Position numbers and translations under genes: made by a program. DNA of 64,000 bases, from contig NZ_CANMRN010000003.1 in assembly GCF_947500265.1 (NCBI RefSeq), positions 248,001 through 312,000 of the forward strand, written 5' to 3'. The DNA comes from an uncultured Psychrobacter sp. (GTDB lineage: Bacteria > Pseudomonadota > Gammaproteobacteria > Pseudomonadales > Moraxellaceae). Positions 16,753 through 25,849 of the stretch are shown piece after piece (position 1 is the first letter of the stretch; the number at the start of each line of letters is the position of its first letter). The notes under the pieces are model-generated. The model was not told the origin of the DNA. It saw only the letters and a program-made list of their open reading frames with translations, and did not search any database.

Positions 16753-18129
16753 TTACTGCGCCTGCCACAGCGCTTCATCTGCATATAACGCTTCAATCGT
16801 TTCGCGCTTGCGGATTAGCTGATGACTATCGCCAGAAACCATCACTTCGTTAGCACGCGGGCGTGAGTTATAGTTACTACTCATGGTAAAGCCGTAAGCA
16901 CCTGCACCTGTAATGGTAAGTACATCGCCTGTGGCCAATGACAGTAGGCGGTCTTTTGCCAAGAAATCACCCGTCTCACAAATCGCGCCAACGATATCCC
17001 ACGGCTGCGTACCATCTGTATCGATACCAGCACTAGGTAACACACTTGGAATCACCGCCATCTCAGCTTGATATAAAGCAGGACGAATCAAGTCATTCAT
17101 AGCGGCATCAACGATCGCAAAATTCTTATGCTCAGTTGGCTTGAGTACGTCAACTTGAGTCAATAGCACGCCAGCATTGGCAACGATACTACGACCTGGC
17201 TCAAAGAACACAGTCAAAGCAAGCTCGCTAAGCTTCGGTAATAAAGCTTGAGCAAACTCATCGATAGAAACAGGCGTCTCATCAATATAGCGCACCCCTA
17301 AACCACCGCCCAAATCGATATGCTGCAACTCAATACCAGCATCACGCAGGCTATGTATCAGCTCAATCACTTTATCTAACGCTGCAACAAATGGCTCTAC
17401 TTCAGTCAACTGCGAGCCAATATGACAGTCAATACCAACGATGTCGATATGTGATAAATCGGCCGCTTGCTGATAGACCGCTAATGCGTCTTCGTGAGTG
17501 ATACCGAACTTATTGTCTTTAAGACCTGTTGAGATATACGGATGGGTTTTGGCATCGACGTTAGGGTTGACGCGTAACGAGATTGGCGCAGGCTTATCAA
17601 GTGACTTTGCCACTTCATTGATTAAAGTCAGCTCGCTGATAGACTCAACATTAAAACAGCCAATACCTTGAGTCAGCGCGTATTCGATATCACTGTACGT
17701 TTTGCCCACACCTGAGAATACCACACGTGATGCTGCACCACCTGCCGCCAACACACGCATAAGTTCACCGCGAGAGACAATATCAAACCCAGCGCCTGCC
17801 TGTGACAAGACACCAAGCACGGCAAGGTTAGAGTTTGCTTTTACGGCATAGCATACTTGATGATTCAGACTGCCAAAGCTATCGGTATAAGCTTGATAAA
17901 CGTCCAATATTGCTTGCTTTGAATACACGTAGCAAGGTGTACCATATTCTTTTGCCAACTCATCGATACTGACCTGCTCCATATACAATGCATCGCCGCG
18001 ATAGCTTAGCGCTGGCAAGTGAGCACTCAACGCTTTCGGGTCAACATATAGCCCTTGCTCAGTTTGGATAGTAACGGATTCGCCAGTAGCAGAATCGGTT
18101 AAGTCAGCAGGTAGTTCAGAATGACTCAT
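16753..18129 (-). CDS. lysA: diaminopimelate decarboxylase LysA
   Basis: PLP-dependent decarboxylation of meso-diaminopimelate to lysine. The 458-aa protein has the alanine-racemase-fold barrel, with the PLP lysine in VCYAVKANSN, the glycine-rich HIDLGGGLGVRY phosphate loop and FFEPGRSIV. The C-terminal domain has the catalytic CETGDFLAKDR motif. It is about 40 residues longer at the N-terminus than common LysA proteins. The lptM lipoprotein gene lies upstream on the same strand and dapF downstream, the conserved lysine cluster order. Confidence 0.96.
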   Translation of the reverse strand: MSHSELPADLTDSATGESVTIQTEQGLYVDPKALSAHLPALSYRGDALYMEQVSIDELAKEYGTPCYVYSKQAILDVYQAYTDSFGSLNHQVCYAVKANSNLAVLGVLSQAGAGFDIVSRGELMRVLAAGGAASRVVFSGVGKTYSDIEYALTQGIGCFNVESISELTLINEVAKSLDKPAPISLRVNPNVDAKTHPYISTGLKDNKFGITHEDALAVYQQAADLSHIDIVGIDCHIGSQLTEVEPFVAALDKVIELIHSLRDAGIELQHIDLGGGLGVRYIDETPVSIDEFAQALLPKLSELALTVFFEPGRSIVANAGVLLTQVDVLKPTEHKNFAIVDAAMNDLIRPALYQAEMAVIPSVLPSAGIDTDGTQPWDIVGAICETGDFLAKDRLLSLATGDVLTITGAGAYGFTMSSNYNSRPRANEVMVSGDSHQLIRKRETIEALYADEALWQAQ

Positions 18130-18298
18130 ATAAACATCTCTAATATAATCAGATTATCAAGGGTGAAAATTAAATTTAGGTAGCAAAGCTATTTAGTCAA
18201 TCAGGCAGTGAAGAATCGACAGTTAGTTAAACTGTTAATTAAAAAGCACCTAATCGCTATCTACTGGCTCAGCTTAGCAATTATTAGCTTGGCAGTTA

Positions 18299-18613
18299 TT
18301 AATAGTCGTTGGGATTAGTACTAGGCTCAGGTAGCACCATTTGCTCTTCTAGGTAGCGGTTTTTTTGATAGTTATCATCGTCGATACCCGCAAAGGCTGC
18401 GTCTTGTGGATGACTAGTACTATCCAGTACAGACGCACTGCCCTCTATCGTTTGACTACTAGAGTCTGCCAGATATAGATCGCCTTTTTGCCCGCAGCCT
18501 GACAATCCTACCATAACCGCACTGCCAATAAATAAAGTGGCGACAGCCTGACGACTGGTACGAGCGAACGAGCTAGCATGCTTGGCTGCTGAAGGGCTGT
18601 GTATAGTAGACAT
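18299..18613 (-). CDS. lptM: LptM (YifL)-like lipoprotein
   Basis: From the ATG at 18613 the product has 104 aa. An N-terminal basic, serine-rich segment leads to a lipobox and the diagnostic LSGCGQKGDLYL motif of LptM, a lipoprotein that helps oxidative maturation of the LPS translocon LptD. The tail is acidic and disordered. An upstream in-frame extension to 18733 exists but would bury the lipobox about 80 residues in. It precedes lysA on the same strand, as in E. coli and Pseudomonas relatives where this small gene neighbours the lysA-dapF cluster. Confidence 0.82.
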   Translation of the reverse strand: MSTIHSPSAAKHASSFARTSRQAVATLFIGSAVMVGLSGCGQKGDLYLADSSSQTIEGSASVLDSTSHPQDAAFAGIDDDNYQKNRYLEEQMVLPEPSTNPNDY

Positions 18614-19422
18614 ATAATAGATAACCTGTGAACTTACGACGGCATAATGGCGATAGTAAATCGTGATAAATAAAAAATAAGTGGACAGCCAAACCGACAG
18701 CGAAAGCACTGTCGTTATGACCATTTTAATCATAGCATTATTACATAAAGCTGTACGGATACTGAATATGATTGGTGAATAAATTTGCGTGATGTTGAAT
18801 ATTTTCTAAAACATTAGTCGAATTTTTATAGTAATATCGTCTGCGAGCTTAGATATGAGTGTATGACATATGGGTGTCTCGACAATATTTCTTACAATTT
18901 CGTGAGCAATAGCCCTGTTATGCCGCCCATAAAAGTTATCCATTTATAGTTCTATAACTCACTGAATATAATTGATTTATTTCATATTTAGCCATTTATT
19001 AATCACACATTTTAAACCTTGCCCCTGTCGTGGTGTAGAAACAAAAATGTGTTACATTATATTCCCAGTTTGCGGCGGCAATAGGATGCTAGCCTGAGAT
19101 GCAGACGCATTACCTCATAAGCATGGATGCATAGCACTGTCAGAAATAGTAGCCCAAGTATAAAAAAAATCGCCAATATGCTTGCTTGATATGATCAGCA
19201 TAGATATGGCTGATGTTTATTTACTCGGCAGTTATCAACTTCATCAATTCCATATAATAATGACATCACATCTCAGTGACCTTTACTACAGCAGTTGAGA
19301 TATCAGCGATGTGGCATTTGATGATAATAAAACAGGACGTGGCAATAGACGTCTTTTTCGTATCGAACGAACAAACGATATAATTGATTTGCCCTTTATA
19401 AAAACCAATCTAAGGATAGAGT
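18614..19422. other. 809-bp intergenic region between lptM and ackA
   Basis: No ORF, tRNA or clear repeat is supported. It holds divergent regulatory sequence for lptM (minus) and ackA (plus). A short inverted repeat ATCAGC / GCTGAT lies near 19194. A consensus -10 TATAAT for ackA is at 19379-19384. The cyaY gene often found opposite lptM in other genomes is absent. Confidence 0.5.
19379..19384 (+). promoter_or_regulatory. candidate -10 element of ackA
   Basis: TATAAT, 38 bp before the ackA ATG. The expected -35 position is poor (TTTCGT), so an activator or a different start is possible. Confidence 0.35.
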
Positions 19423-20655
19423 ATGAGCGCCAACCTAAGTACCACTTTTGATGATAAGAATAGCGAAACATCAACCCTAACCAGCCCCACTTTAGTCCTC
19501 AACTGCGGTTCGTCTTCTATCAAATACGCGTTGATTAGCGATGACAATTCTACTCGTATCACCGGTCTTGCCGAAAACTTAGGTCTCGATACAGCCCGTA
19601 TCAAACACACCACGCTAAATGGCGATAAGTTAGAGATTTCTATTCCTGGTGGTAGTCACAAACTCGCCCTACAAAAAATTCTAGAGCTACTAGAGCAATA
19701 TCACTTTATCGCAGTCGGTCACCGCGTGGTACATGGCGGCCGTGAATACTCTCAAGCTGTTCGTGTTGATCAGCACGCGTTGGAAGAAGTAAAACGCTTA
19801 AAGATATTGGCTCCACTACATAACCCTGCAAATGCTTTGGGTATTGAAGCGGTTCAAGCTATCTACCCTGATATTCCACAAGTTGTGGTATTTGATACCG
19901 CCTTTCACCAAACCATGCCACCGGTCGCCTTCCGCTATGCATTACCAAAATACCTATACGAAGAGCACAAAATTCGTCGTTACGGCTTCCATGGTACGTC
20001 TCATGCCTATGTCTCAGAACGTGCTAGCCAAGTCACTGAAGCAAAAGGTTCTCATGGCTGGATAACCGCGCATCTAGGCAATGGTTGCTCAGCAACCGCC
20101 GTATATGATGGCAAAAGTCTTGATACCAGCATGGGTCTGACCCCACTTGAGGGACTGATGATGGGCACACGTAGCGGCGATGTCGACCCAAGCTTACATA
20201 TGCATCTGAAACGTCAGCTCGGTATTAGTCTAGAAGAAACGGATAAGATGCTAAATAGCGAAAGCGGTCTGCTTGGTATCTCTGGTCTATCAAATGATTT
20301 GCGTACTATTGAACAAGCTGCGAGCGAAGGCCATAAAGATGCGCAGCTCGCCATCGAGATGTTCTGCTACCGCGCTGGTAAATACCTCGCTAGCTTAAGC
20401 TGTGCACTGCCTGAATTTACCGGTATTGTATTCACTGGTGGTATCGGCGAAAACTCTGTCACCACGCGCGCAAGTATTTTAGCCGTCATGCGTCATTTCG
20501 GTATCAAGATGGACGCTGAAAAGAACGCTGGATTGTACGGTGGCCAAGAAGGCAGCTTCCAAGCAGAAGGTAGCAGTGTCGAGCTGTGGGTTATACCAAC
20601 AGACGAAGAATACCGCATCGCTCAAGAGACTCGTCAAGCATTAAAATTAGTATAA
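19423..20655 (+). CDS. ackA: acetate kinase AckA
   Basis: Interconverts acetate plus ATP with acetyl phosphate plus ADP in the cytoplasm. The 410-aa protein has the ASKHA phosphate loop LVLNCGSSSIKYALI near the start, HRVVHGG, the HGTSHAYVSERA motif and GFHG, plus FTGGIGENSV near the C-terminus. A ribosome binding site AAGGATAG precedes the ATG. pta follows 153 bp downstream, with a strong hairpin between them. Together they form the reversible acetate overflow and uptake route, complementing acs elsewhere in the window. Confidence 0.97.
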   Translation: MSANLSTTFDDKNSETSTLTSPTLVLNCGSSSIKYALISDDNSTRITGLAENLGLDTARIKHTTLNGDKLEISIPGGSHKLALQKILELLEQYHFIAVGHRVVHGGREYSQAVRVDQHALEEVKRLKILAPLHNPANALGIEAVQAIYPDIPQVVVFDTAFHQTMPPVAFRYALPKYLYEEHKIRRYGFHGTSHAYVSERASQVTEAKGSHGWITAHLGNGCSATAVYDGKSLDTSMGLTPLEGLMMGTRSGDVDPSLHMHLKRQLGISLEETDKMLNSESGLLGISGLSNDLRTIEQAASEGHKDAQLAIEMFCYRAGKYLASLSCALPEFTGIVFTGGIGENSVTTRASILAVMRHFGIKMDAEKNAGLYGGQEGSFQAEGSSVELWVIPTDEEYRIAQETRQALKLV

Positions 20656-20672
20656 GCCTATTGATTATAATG

Positions 20673-20741
20673 CCTAGCGCTTATCTTGCGAAACGCTTAT
20701 AAAAAGCTGAGAACGAATAAGATAAAGCGCTTGGTGTTTTT
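20673..20741 (+). terminator. long hairpin with T run between ackA and pta
   Basis: AGCGCTTATCTT (20676-20687) pairs with AAGATAAAGCGCT (20719-20731), with one bulge, and is followed by TTTTT at 20737-20741. It could terminate or attenuate ackA transcripts before pta. Confidence 0.55.
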
Positions 20742-20808
20742 ATGCTGCACTGCTTATGCTGCTCAAAATGACTCGACGTCTAAAATAAAATAAATTGTAG
20801 GACACATT

Positions 20809-22956
20809 ATGCAAACCATTTTACTTGTTCCCATTAGTCGCGGTATCGGTGTGACATCAGCCGCGCTAGGGCTAATCCGTGCCTTTGATTATAACGGTAT
20901 CAAAGCGGGCTTTATGAAGCCGTTTTTGCAAGATGACACGCTAGACAAACAGCACAGCTTAGACAGCTCAAGCGCATTGACCATGCACGCATTTGGCCTA
21001 AATCCACCTGACTCTATCAGTCGTCAACACGTCGAGCGTATGCTAGGCGATGACAATCTTGATGACTTGATGGAAGAAGTGATTGCCAATTTTCATACGA
21101 TCGATGATGGTCATGACGTGATTATCTGTGAAGGTCTGGTGCCAACCACTGAGACCTCTTATGCTTCACAAATCAACCGTGCACTTGCTCACGCGCTAGA
21201 CGCCAAAATTATATTTGTCAGTACCGCTGATATCAGTAAACCTGCTTATTTAGCGGATAAACTGGATGTCCATGCCCGTGAGTTTGGCGGTGTCATCGAT
21301 TCACGAACGCTCGGTGTGATATTGATGCGTGTACAAGACGTGCCGAACACCTTTGACAATCAACCTGTCGCGCCGGGTGAGGCCGTTGTCAGCTTAGATC
21401 CTAACTTCCTACAAGAGGTTCAGCGTCTATCGCCTTCGTTCAATACCGAAGTATTCCGCCTTATCGGGGTGGTGCCTTTTAGTGACTCCCTATCTGTGCC
21501 ACGCACATGGGATATCGCAACAGAGCTTGATGCGACTTGGCTAAATGTTGGCGAAGCAAAGACACGTCGTATCAATCGTATCAGCCTAACCGCTCGTTCA
21601 GTGGCGCGCGTCAATGAAGTATTTAAGCGTGGTACGTTAATGGTCGTGCCTGGCGACCGTGATGACTTGCTATTGGCTGCTGGATTGGCCTGTATCAATG
21701 GAATTCCGTTGGCAGGTCTGGTGTTAACAGGTGGCATCACTCCAAGCGATACAGTTGCTGAGCTTTGGCAATCAGCGCTCAAAACTGGCATACCCGTCAT
21801 GAGTGTCGAAAGCGACAGCTACGAGACGGTACAGAGCCTGATGCATATGAGTTCTGAGATTCCAAGTGATGATACAGAACGTGCTGATGAAGTGGCTCGT
21901 TATGTGGCAGCGCATTTGGATCTAAGTTGGATTAAAGAATACTTCAGCCGCAATCATGAACCGCGTCTGTCACCATCAGCATTTCGCCATCAATTGGTCA
22001 AAAAATCACAACACGCCAAAAAACGCATTGTACTGCCAGAAGGCGCGGAGCCACGTACGGTTGAAGCTGCCTGTATCTGTCAGAGTCGCGGTATCGCCAA
22101 TTGCGTGTTACTTGCTAAACGTAGTGACGTTGAGCAAGTGGCTAAAAACCGTGATTTGACGCTGCCTGAAGGGCTAGAGATCATCGATCCTGACAACCTC
22201 GATATGAGCAAATATATCGCCGCTGTCGTAGAGCGCCGTAAAGGTAAAACCACTGCGGAAGTTGCTGCTGAATATCTAAAAGACACGGTCTATCTAGGTA
22301 CTATCATGCTCCAACTAGACGAAGTCGATGGTCTGGTCTCAGGTGCGATTCATACCACTGCCAATACAGTACGCCCAGCATTCCAGCTAATCAAAACCGC
22401 GCCGCAATATTCGCTCGTGTCGTCAGTATTCTTTATGCTGTTGCCTGAGCAAGTGGTCGTCTATGGTGACTGTGCAATCAACCCTGATCCTAACGCTGAA
22501 GAGCTGGCTGAGATTGCCATTCAATCAGCACAGTCTGCTGCTGCCTTTGGTATCGACCCAAAAGTTGCAATGATCAGCTACTCTACTGGCTCATCAGGCG
22601 CAGGCGCGGATGTCGAAAAAGTCGCCCGTGCAACCCAAATCGTTCGTGAGCGCGCACCAGACCTCAAAGTAGACGGCCCGCTACAGTATGATGCGGCGTC
22701 TGTCATGAGCGTCGGTAAGCAAAAAGCGCCTGACTCACCTGTCGCTGGACAAGCTAATGTCTTTATCTTCCCTGACCTCAACACTGGTAACACCACATAT
22801 AAAGCAGTACAGCGTAGTGCCAACGTCGTCAGTGTTGGCCCTATGCTACAGGGCTTGAATAAACCCGTGAATGATTTATCACGTGGTGCCTTGGTCGACG
22901 ATATCGTCTATACCATCGCGTTAACCGCTATCCAAGCGTATAGCGATTTGATTTAA
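20809..22956 (+). CDS. pta: phosphate acetyltransferase Pta
   Basis: Converts acetyl-CoA and phosphate to acetyl phosphate and CoA. This is the long form (715 aa). An N-terminal BioD-like P-loop-fold domain starts MQTILLVPISRGIGVTSAAL, a DRTGG domain lies at about residues 225-330, and the catalytic PTA_PTB domain at about 385-710. The catalytic part shows KKRIVLPEGAEPR, DGLVSGAIHTTANTVRPA and YSTGSSGAG. Long-form Pta proteins are allosterically controlled through the N-terminal domains. It follows ackA in the usual order. Confidence 0.97.
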   Translation: MQTILLVPISRGIGVTSAALGLIRAFDYNGIKAGFMKPFLQDDTLDKQHSLDSSSALTMHAFGLNPPDSISRQHVERMLGDDNLDDLMEEVIANFHTIDDGHDVIICEGLVPTTETSYASQINRALAHALDAKIIFVSTADISKPAYLADKLDVHAREFGGVIDSRTLGVILMRVQDVPNTFDNQPVAPGEAVVSLDPNFLQEVQRLSPSFNTEVFRLIGVVPFSDSLSVPRTWDIATELDATWLNVGEAKTRRINRISLTARSVARVNEVFKRGTLMVVPGDRDDLLLAAGLACINGIPLAGLVLTGGITPSDTVAELWQSALKTGIPVMSVESDSYETVQSLMHMSSEIPSDDTERADEVARYVAAHLDLSWIKEYFSRNHEPRLSPSAFRHQLVKKSQHAKKRIVLPEGAEPRTVEAACICQSRGIANCVLLAKRSDVEQVAKNRDLTLPEGLEIIDPDNLDMSKYIAAVVERRKGKTTAEVAAEYLKDTVYLGTIMLQLDEVDGLVSGAIHTTANTVRPAFQLIKTAPQYSLVSSVFFMLLPEQVVVYGDCAINPDPNAEELAEIAIQSAQSAAAFGIDPKVAMISYSTGSSGAGADVEKVARATQIVRERAPDLKVDGPLQYDAASVMSVGKQKAPDSPVAGQANVFIFPDLNTGNTTYKAVQRSANVVSVGPMLQGLNKPVNDLSRGALVDDIVYTIALTAIQAYSDLI

Positions 22957-22990
22957 TCGCTGTAAGACTTATCCGTCAAATTCCTATACA

Positions 22991-23022
22991 AAGCCGACTA
23001 TCTTTATGATGGTCGGTTTTTT
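22991..23022 (+). terminator. rho-independent terminator of pta
   Basis: Stem CCGACTATC / GATGGTCGG with one mismatch (22993-23016), then T6, 35 bp after the pta stop. Confidence 0.75.
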
Positions 23023-23174
23023 ATTGGTGCTCTGTGACAGCCAGTGGTGACAGATGCTCGTCTGCCCTCTACAATAGCGCTATCATCAAATTATTTACCC
23101 TAAAAGGTCAGCCAGTAAAAGAGTAAGGTGCATCAACGACTACGTGCGCCCTATCTACTTTTATACATTTATTT

Positions 23175-24137
23175 ATGCCAAATACGAGCAACACCCCTCA
23201 AGAGAAAACACCTGCACCTGCCATTCGTGCCTATCTTGGTGGCTCATTCGATCCCGTACATAATGGTCATCTAGAAGTAGCGATGTCTGTCTATCAGCAC
23301 CTACTACCAATCGCCAAGCAGCTACAGCGCACACTGCACGTGTCCTTATTACCCAATGCGCGCTCACCATTTAAGACGCAAAGTACAGACCCTAACCATC
23401 GTTTAGCGATGTTAAAGCTGGCGACGGAGAATACGCCGATACAGATCAATGAGCTGGAGCTATGGCAAGCGCCGCCTGTCTATACGATCGACAGCGTACG
23501 CACATTAAGAAAGCAATATCCTGATGACAGTTTGATATTTATTATGGGTATGGACAGCGCCCATAGTTTAGATAAATGGAAAGATGGCTTGCGTCTCACT
23601 GACCATGTCAATCTATGGGTTTTTAATCGTCAGAGCAGTAACGATGTGAGCGATGATGTTAGCGAAAAATTTTCTGACAGTATTATATCTTCTGAAAACC
23701 ATACAACGTCCTTACAAGATATTGCTTTTTTAAAAACGCAATTGCCGTTGTCATTACAAGCACATATAACAGACTCACCTATCGAGCTATTAACTCCAAC
23801 CATTCAGCGCTCGTCAGATAGCTCAAGCTCAAATAGCACTAATCCAAATAACACTGACCCTAAAAGCACTGACTTGAAAAACGCCAATCAAGGACGCATT
23901 TATATAGATTCTCGGCCCATTACTGCAGTATCAAGCACACAAATACGTGAACAACTACAGAAACTAGACGATCAAACAAATAAAATGCCAGTCGCTCAAC
24001 GGCAAATCGCATCTATAGCATCAATAAATGATATCATTAGCAATACTGAATCTAATCCATTAGCTAAATGGCTAAATCCTGCTGTTTATCAATATATTAT
24101 CGTCCATCAGCTATATTCTGCTGCTCAATTCCGTTAA
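23175..24137 (+). CDS. nadD: nicotinate-nucleotide adenylyltransferase NadD
   Basis: Transfers AMP from ATP to nicotinate mononucleotide in NAD synthesis. The nucleotidylyltransferase signature GSFDPVHNGH is at residues 23-32 and SSTQIR at 253-258. Usual NadD proteins have about 210-220 aa, but this one has 320. The excess lies mostly between residues about 152 and 240, a Ser/Asn/Asp-rich low-complexity insertion just before the conserved C-terminal motif. rsfS follows 131 bp downstream, matching the common nadD-rsfS pairing. The core motifs are intact, so activity is expected. Confidence 0.93.
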   Translation: MPNTSNTPQEKTPAPAIRAYLGGSFDPVHNGHLEVAMSVYQHLLPIAKQLQRTLHVSLLPNARSPFKTQSTDPNHRLAMLKLATENTPIQINELELWQAPPVYTIDSVRTLRKQYPDDSLIFIMGMDSAHSLDKWKDGLRLTDHVNLWVFNRQSSNDVSDDVSEKFSDSIISSENHTTSLQDIAFLKTQLPLSLQAHITDSPIELLTPTIQRSSDSSSSNSTNPNNTDPKSTDLKNANQGRIYIDSRPITAVSSTQIREQLQKLDDQTNKMPVAQRQIASIASINDIISNTESNPLAKWLNPAVYQYIIVHQLYSAAQFR

Positions 24138-24268
24138 AATCGCCTTATCTATGTCATTTTTCCTATCCTGTCTCTATGCGTGACTGACAACATATGATCA
24201 GTCGGATAAGACAAATTGACGTTTTACCCCTTTATTTTACATATTTACGATTCAAGAGATTAAAATTT

Positions 24269-24682
24269 ATGACCAACACCATGACTGCAGAACGCCTAAC
24301 AGAATGCTTGACCCTAGTACAAAGCGCTCTAGATGATATGAAAGCAAAGAACATCACTGTAATGAATGTAGAAGAGTTGACTGACGTAACAGAGCGCATC
24401 ATCATCGCTGATGGTACCTCAAAGCGTCATGTACGTGCGATGGCTGATAGCGTCGGCGCTGAAGCTAAGCAAGCTGGTTTTATGCCACTTGGTCGTGAAG
24501 GCGGCATCGACTCTGATTGGACGTTGATCGATTTGGGCGCAGTTGTCGTCCACATGATGACGCCGCAAGCACGTGAGTTTTATGACCTAGAAGGCCTATG
24601 GTCATCACCTGAGCAGTTGGCTGAGCTAGTTGCTACGCCTCGCGAAAAGAAAACTGCGGGCCGTCGTAACAAAAACAAATAA
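24269..24682 (+). CDS. rsfS: ribosome silencing factor RsfS
   Basis: The ATG at 24269 gives 137 aa; the ORF extends upstream but those residues do not resemble the family. The core has VEELTDVTERIIIADGTSKRH and EGGIDSDWTLIDLGAVVVHMM, typical of RsfS/DUF143. It binds uL14 on the 50S subunit and blocks subunit joining during starvation. A lysine/arginine-rich tail ends the protein. rlmH, often next in this cluster, does not follow; a terminator does. Confidence 0.95.
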   Translation: MTNTMTAERLTECLTLVQSALDDMKAKNITVMNVEELTDVTERIIIADGTSKRHVRAMADSVGAEAKQAGFMPLGREGGIDSDWTLIDLGAVVVHMMTPQAREFYDLEGLWSSPEQLAELVATPREKKTAGRRNKNK

Positions 24683-24727
24683 GCTTGTCAGTGACGATAT
24701 TCGTTCAAAATTAAGAAACGCTCCACC

Positions 24728-24761
24728 AAAAAGACCAGAATACTTATTCTGGTCTTTTTTT
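24728..24761 (+). terminator. rho-independent terminator of rsfS
   Basis: AGACCAGAATA (24732-24742) pairs with TATTCTGGTCT (24745-24755), followed by T7; A5 precedes the stem. Confidence 0.87.
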
Positions 24762-24912
24762 ATGTAAATTTTATGGTGATGAACCAGTATAATCAGATAC
24801 ATATCATTGAGTACAGATAAGCTCATTTCATATTAGTATTTATTAGCCGCTAAAATTAAACCGCCAAAGTTAAGCCGCCTTCGCCTATTCATTCTACTTA
24901 TTAGGAAACCAT

Positions 24913-25692
24913 ATGAGCGCAGAATCGAACACGTCATCACCTGAGCAAACCTTAACAGACTTTAACCAAGACTTGCCCCTACATATCGCTACCCTCACTT
25001 GTGTTCGCGCTGGTAAGTCTATGCCATTTGCTCGTGAAGAAATGAGCGCCATTGATAAAGCACCTATCAAATCTCCTGTCGCCGTCAACTTTATGGGATT
25101 AACCTCTGATGAACAGGCTGACCGCAAACATCATGGTGGCCCATTAAAAGCCGTGCATCAGCTAGCGCCTGCGACATATGGAAAAATCAATGCAGAATTC
25201 AGTTTAAAGGTTCGTGTCGGTACATTGGGTGAAAACCTGACGACTGAAACTGTCGATGGTTTGCCTGAAATGACCGAATCTACGGTTTGTATTGGCGATG
25301 TTTTTCAATATGGTGGACATTTTGAAAACGGTCAAGACACTAGTAATGATGATACTAGCGTTCAACTACGTATCGTCCAACCACGCCGTCCTTGCTACAA
25401 AATCAATGATCAAATTGGCCAATTTACCAAAGTACCAAATATCGCGGCATGGGTCAGCAAGCAAGGTATCTCTGGTTGGTACTTCCAAGTCGTTCGTGAT
25501 GGCATTATAGACGCTGATTTACCTGTATATTTGGTCGAGCGCCCTTATCCGTTTGCAACATTAGAGACGCTATGGCAACTGGCAAACTCAAAAGAAAAGT
25601 TTGATACTAATGTGATTGAACCGTGGCTCGCGATTGACTGTTTAGAGGACAGTTGGAAAAAGGTTCTGGCTAAGAAAATCCAACAGGATTGA
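24913..25692 (+). CDS. MOSC-domain protein, YiiM-like
   Basis: A 259-aa protein of the MOSC family, relatives of the molybdenum cofactor sulfurase C-terminus. YiiM-type proteins help reduce N-hydroxylated compounds. Visible motifs are DRKHHGGPLKAVHQ, GTLGENLTTE and RRPCYKIN, the last containing the conserved MOSC cysteine. A C-terminal 3-alpha helical region follows. It stands alone after the rsfS terminator. Substrate is not predictable from sequence. Confidence 0.88.
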   Translation: MSAESNTSSPEQTLTDFNQDLPLHIATLTCVRAGKSMPFAREEMSAIDKAPIKSPVAVNFMGLTSDEQADRKHHGGPLKAVHQLAPATYGKINAEFSLKVRVGTLGENLTTETVDGLPEMTESTVCIGDVFQYGGHFENGQDTSNDDTSVQLRIVQPRRPCYKINDQIGQFTKVPNIAAWVSKQGISGWYFQVVRDGIIDADLPVYLVERPYPFATLETLWQLANSKEKFDTNVIEPWLAIDCLEDSWKKVLAKKIQQD

Positions 25693-25849
25693 AAAGGTAA
25701 CACTCAACAAAAACCTTTAATATGACTTTTCTATTTATAAAAGATAGCCAGCACCCTGCGTAATGGCGTCACAAGGTTTTTCATGTTCTATATCAGCTCC
25801 ATAATAAACACTCTCTCCTTCTCTATGTTTAATCGCGAAGGAGCACTCT

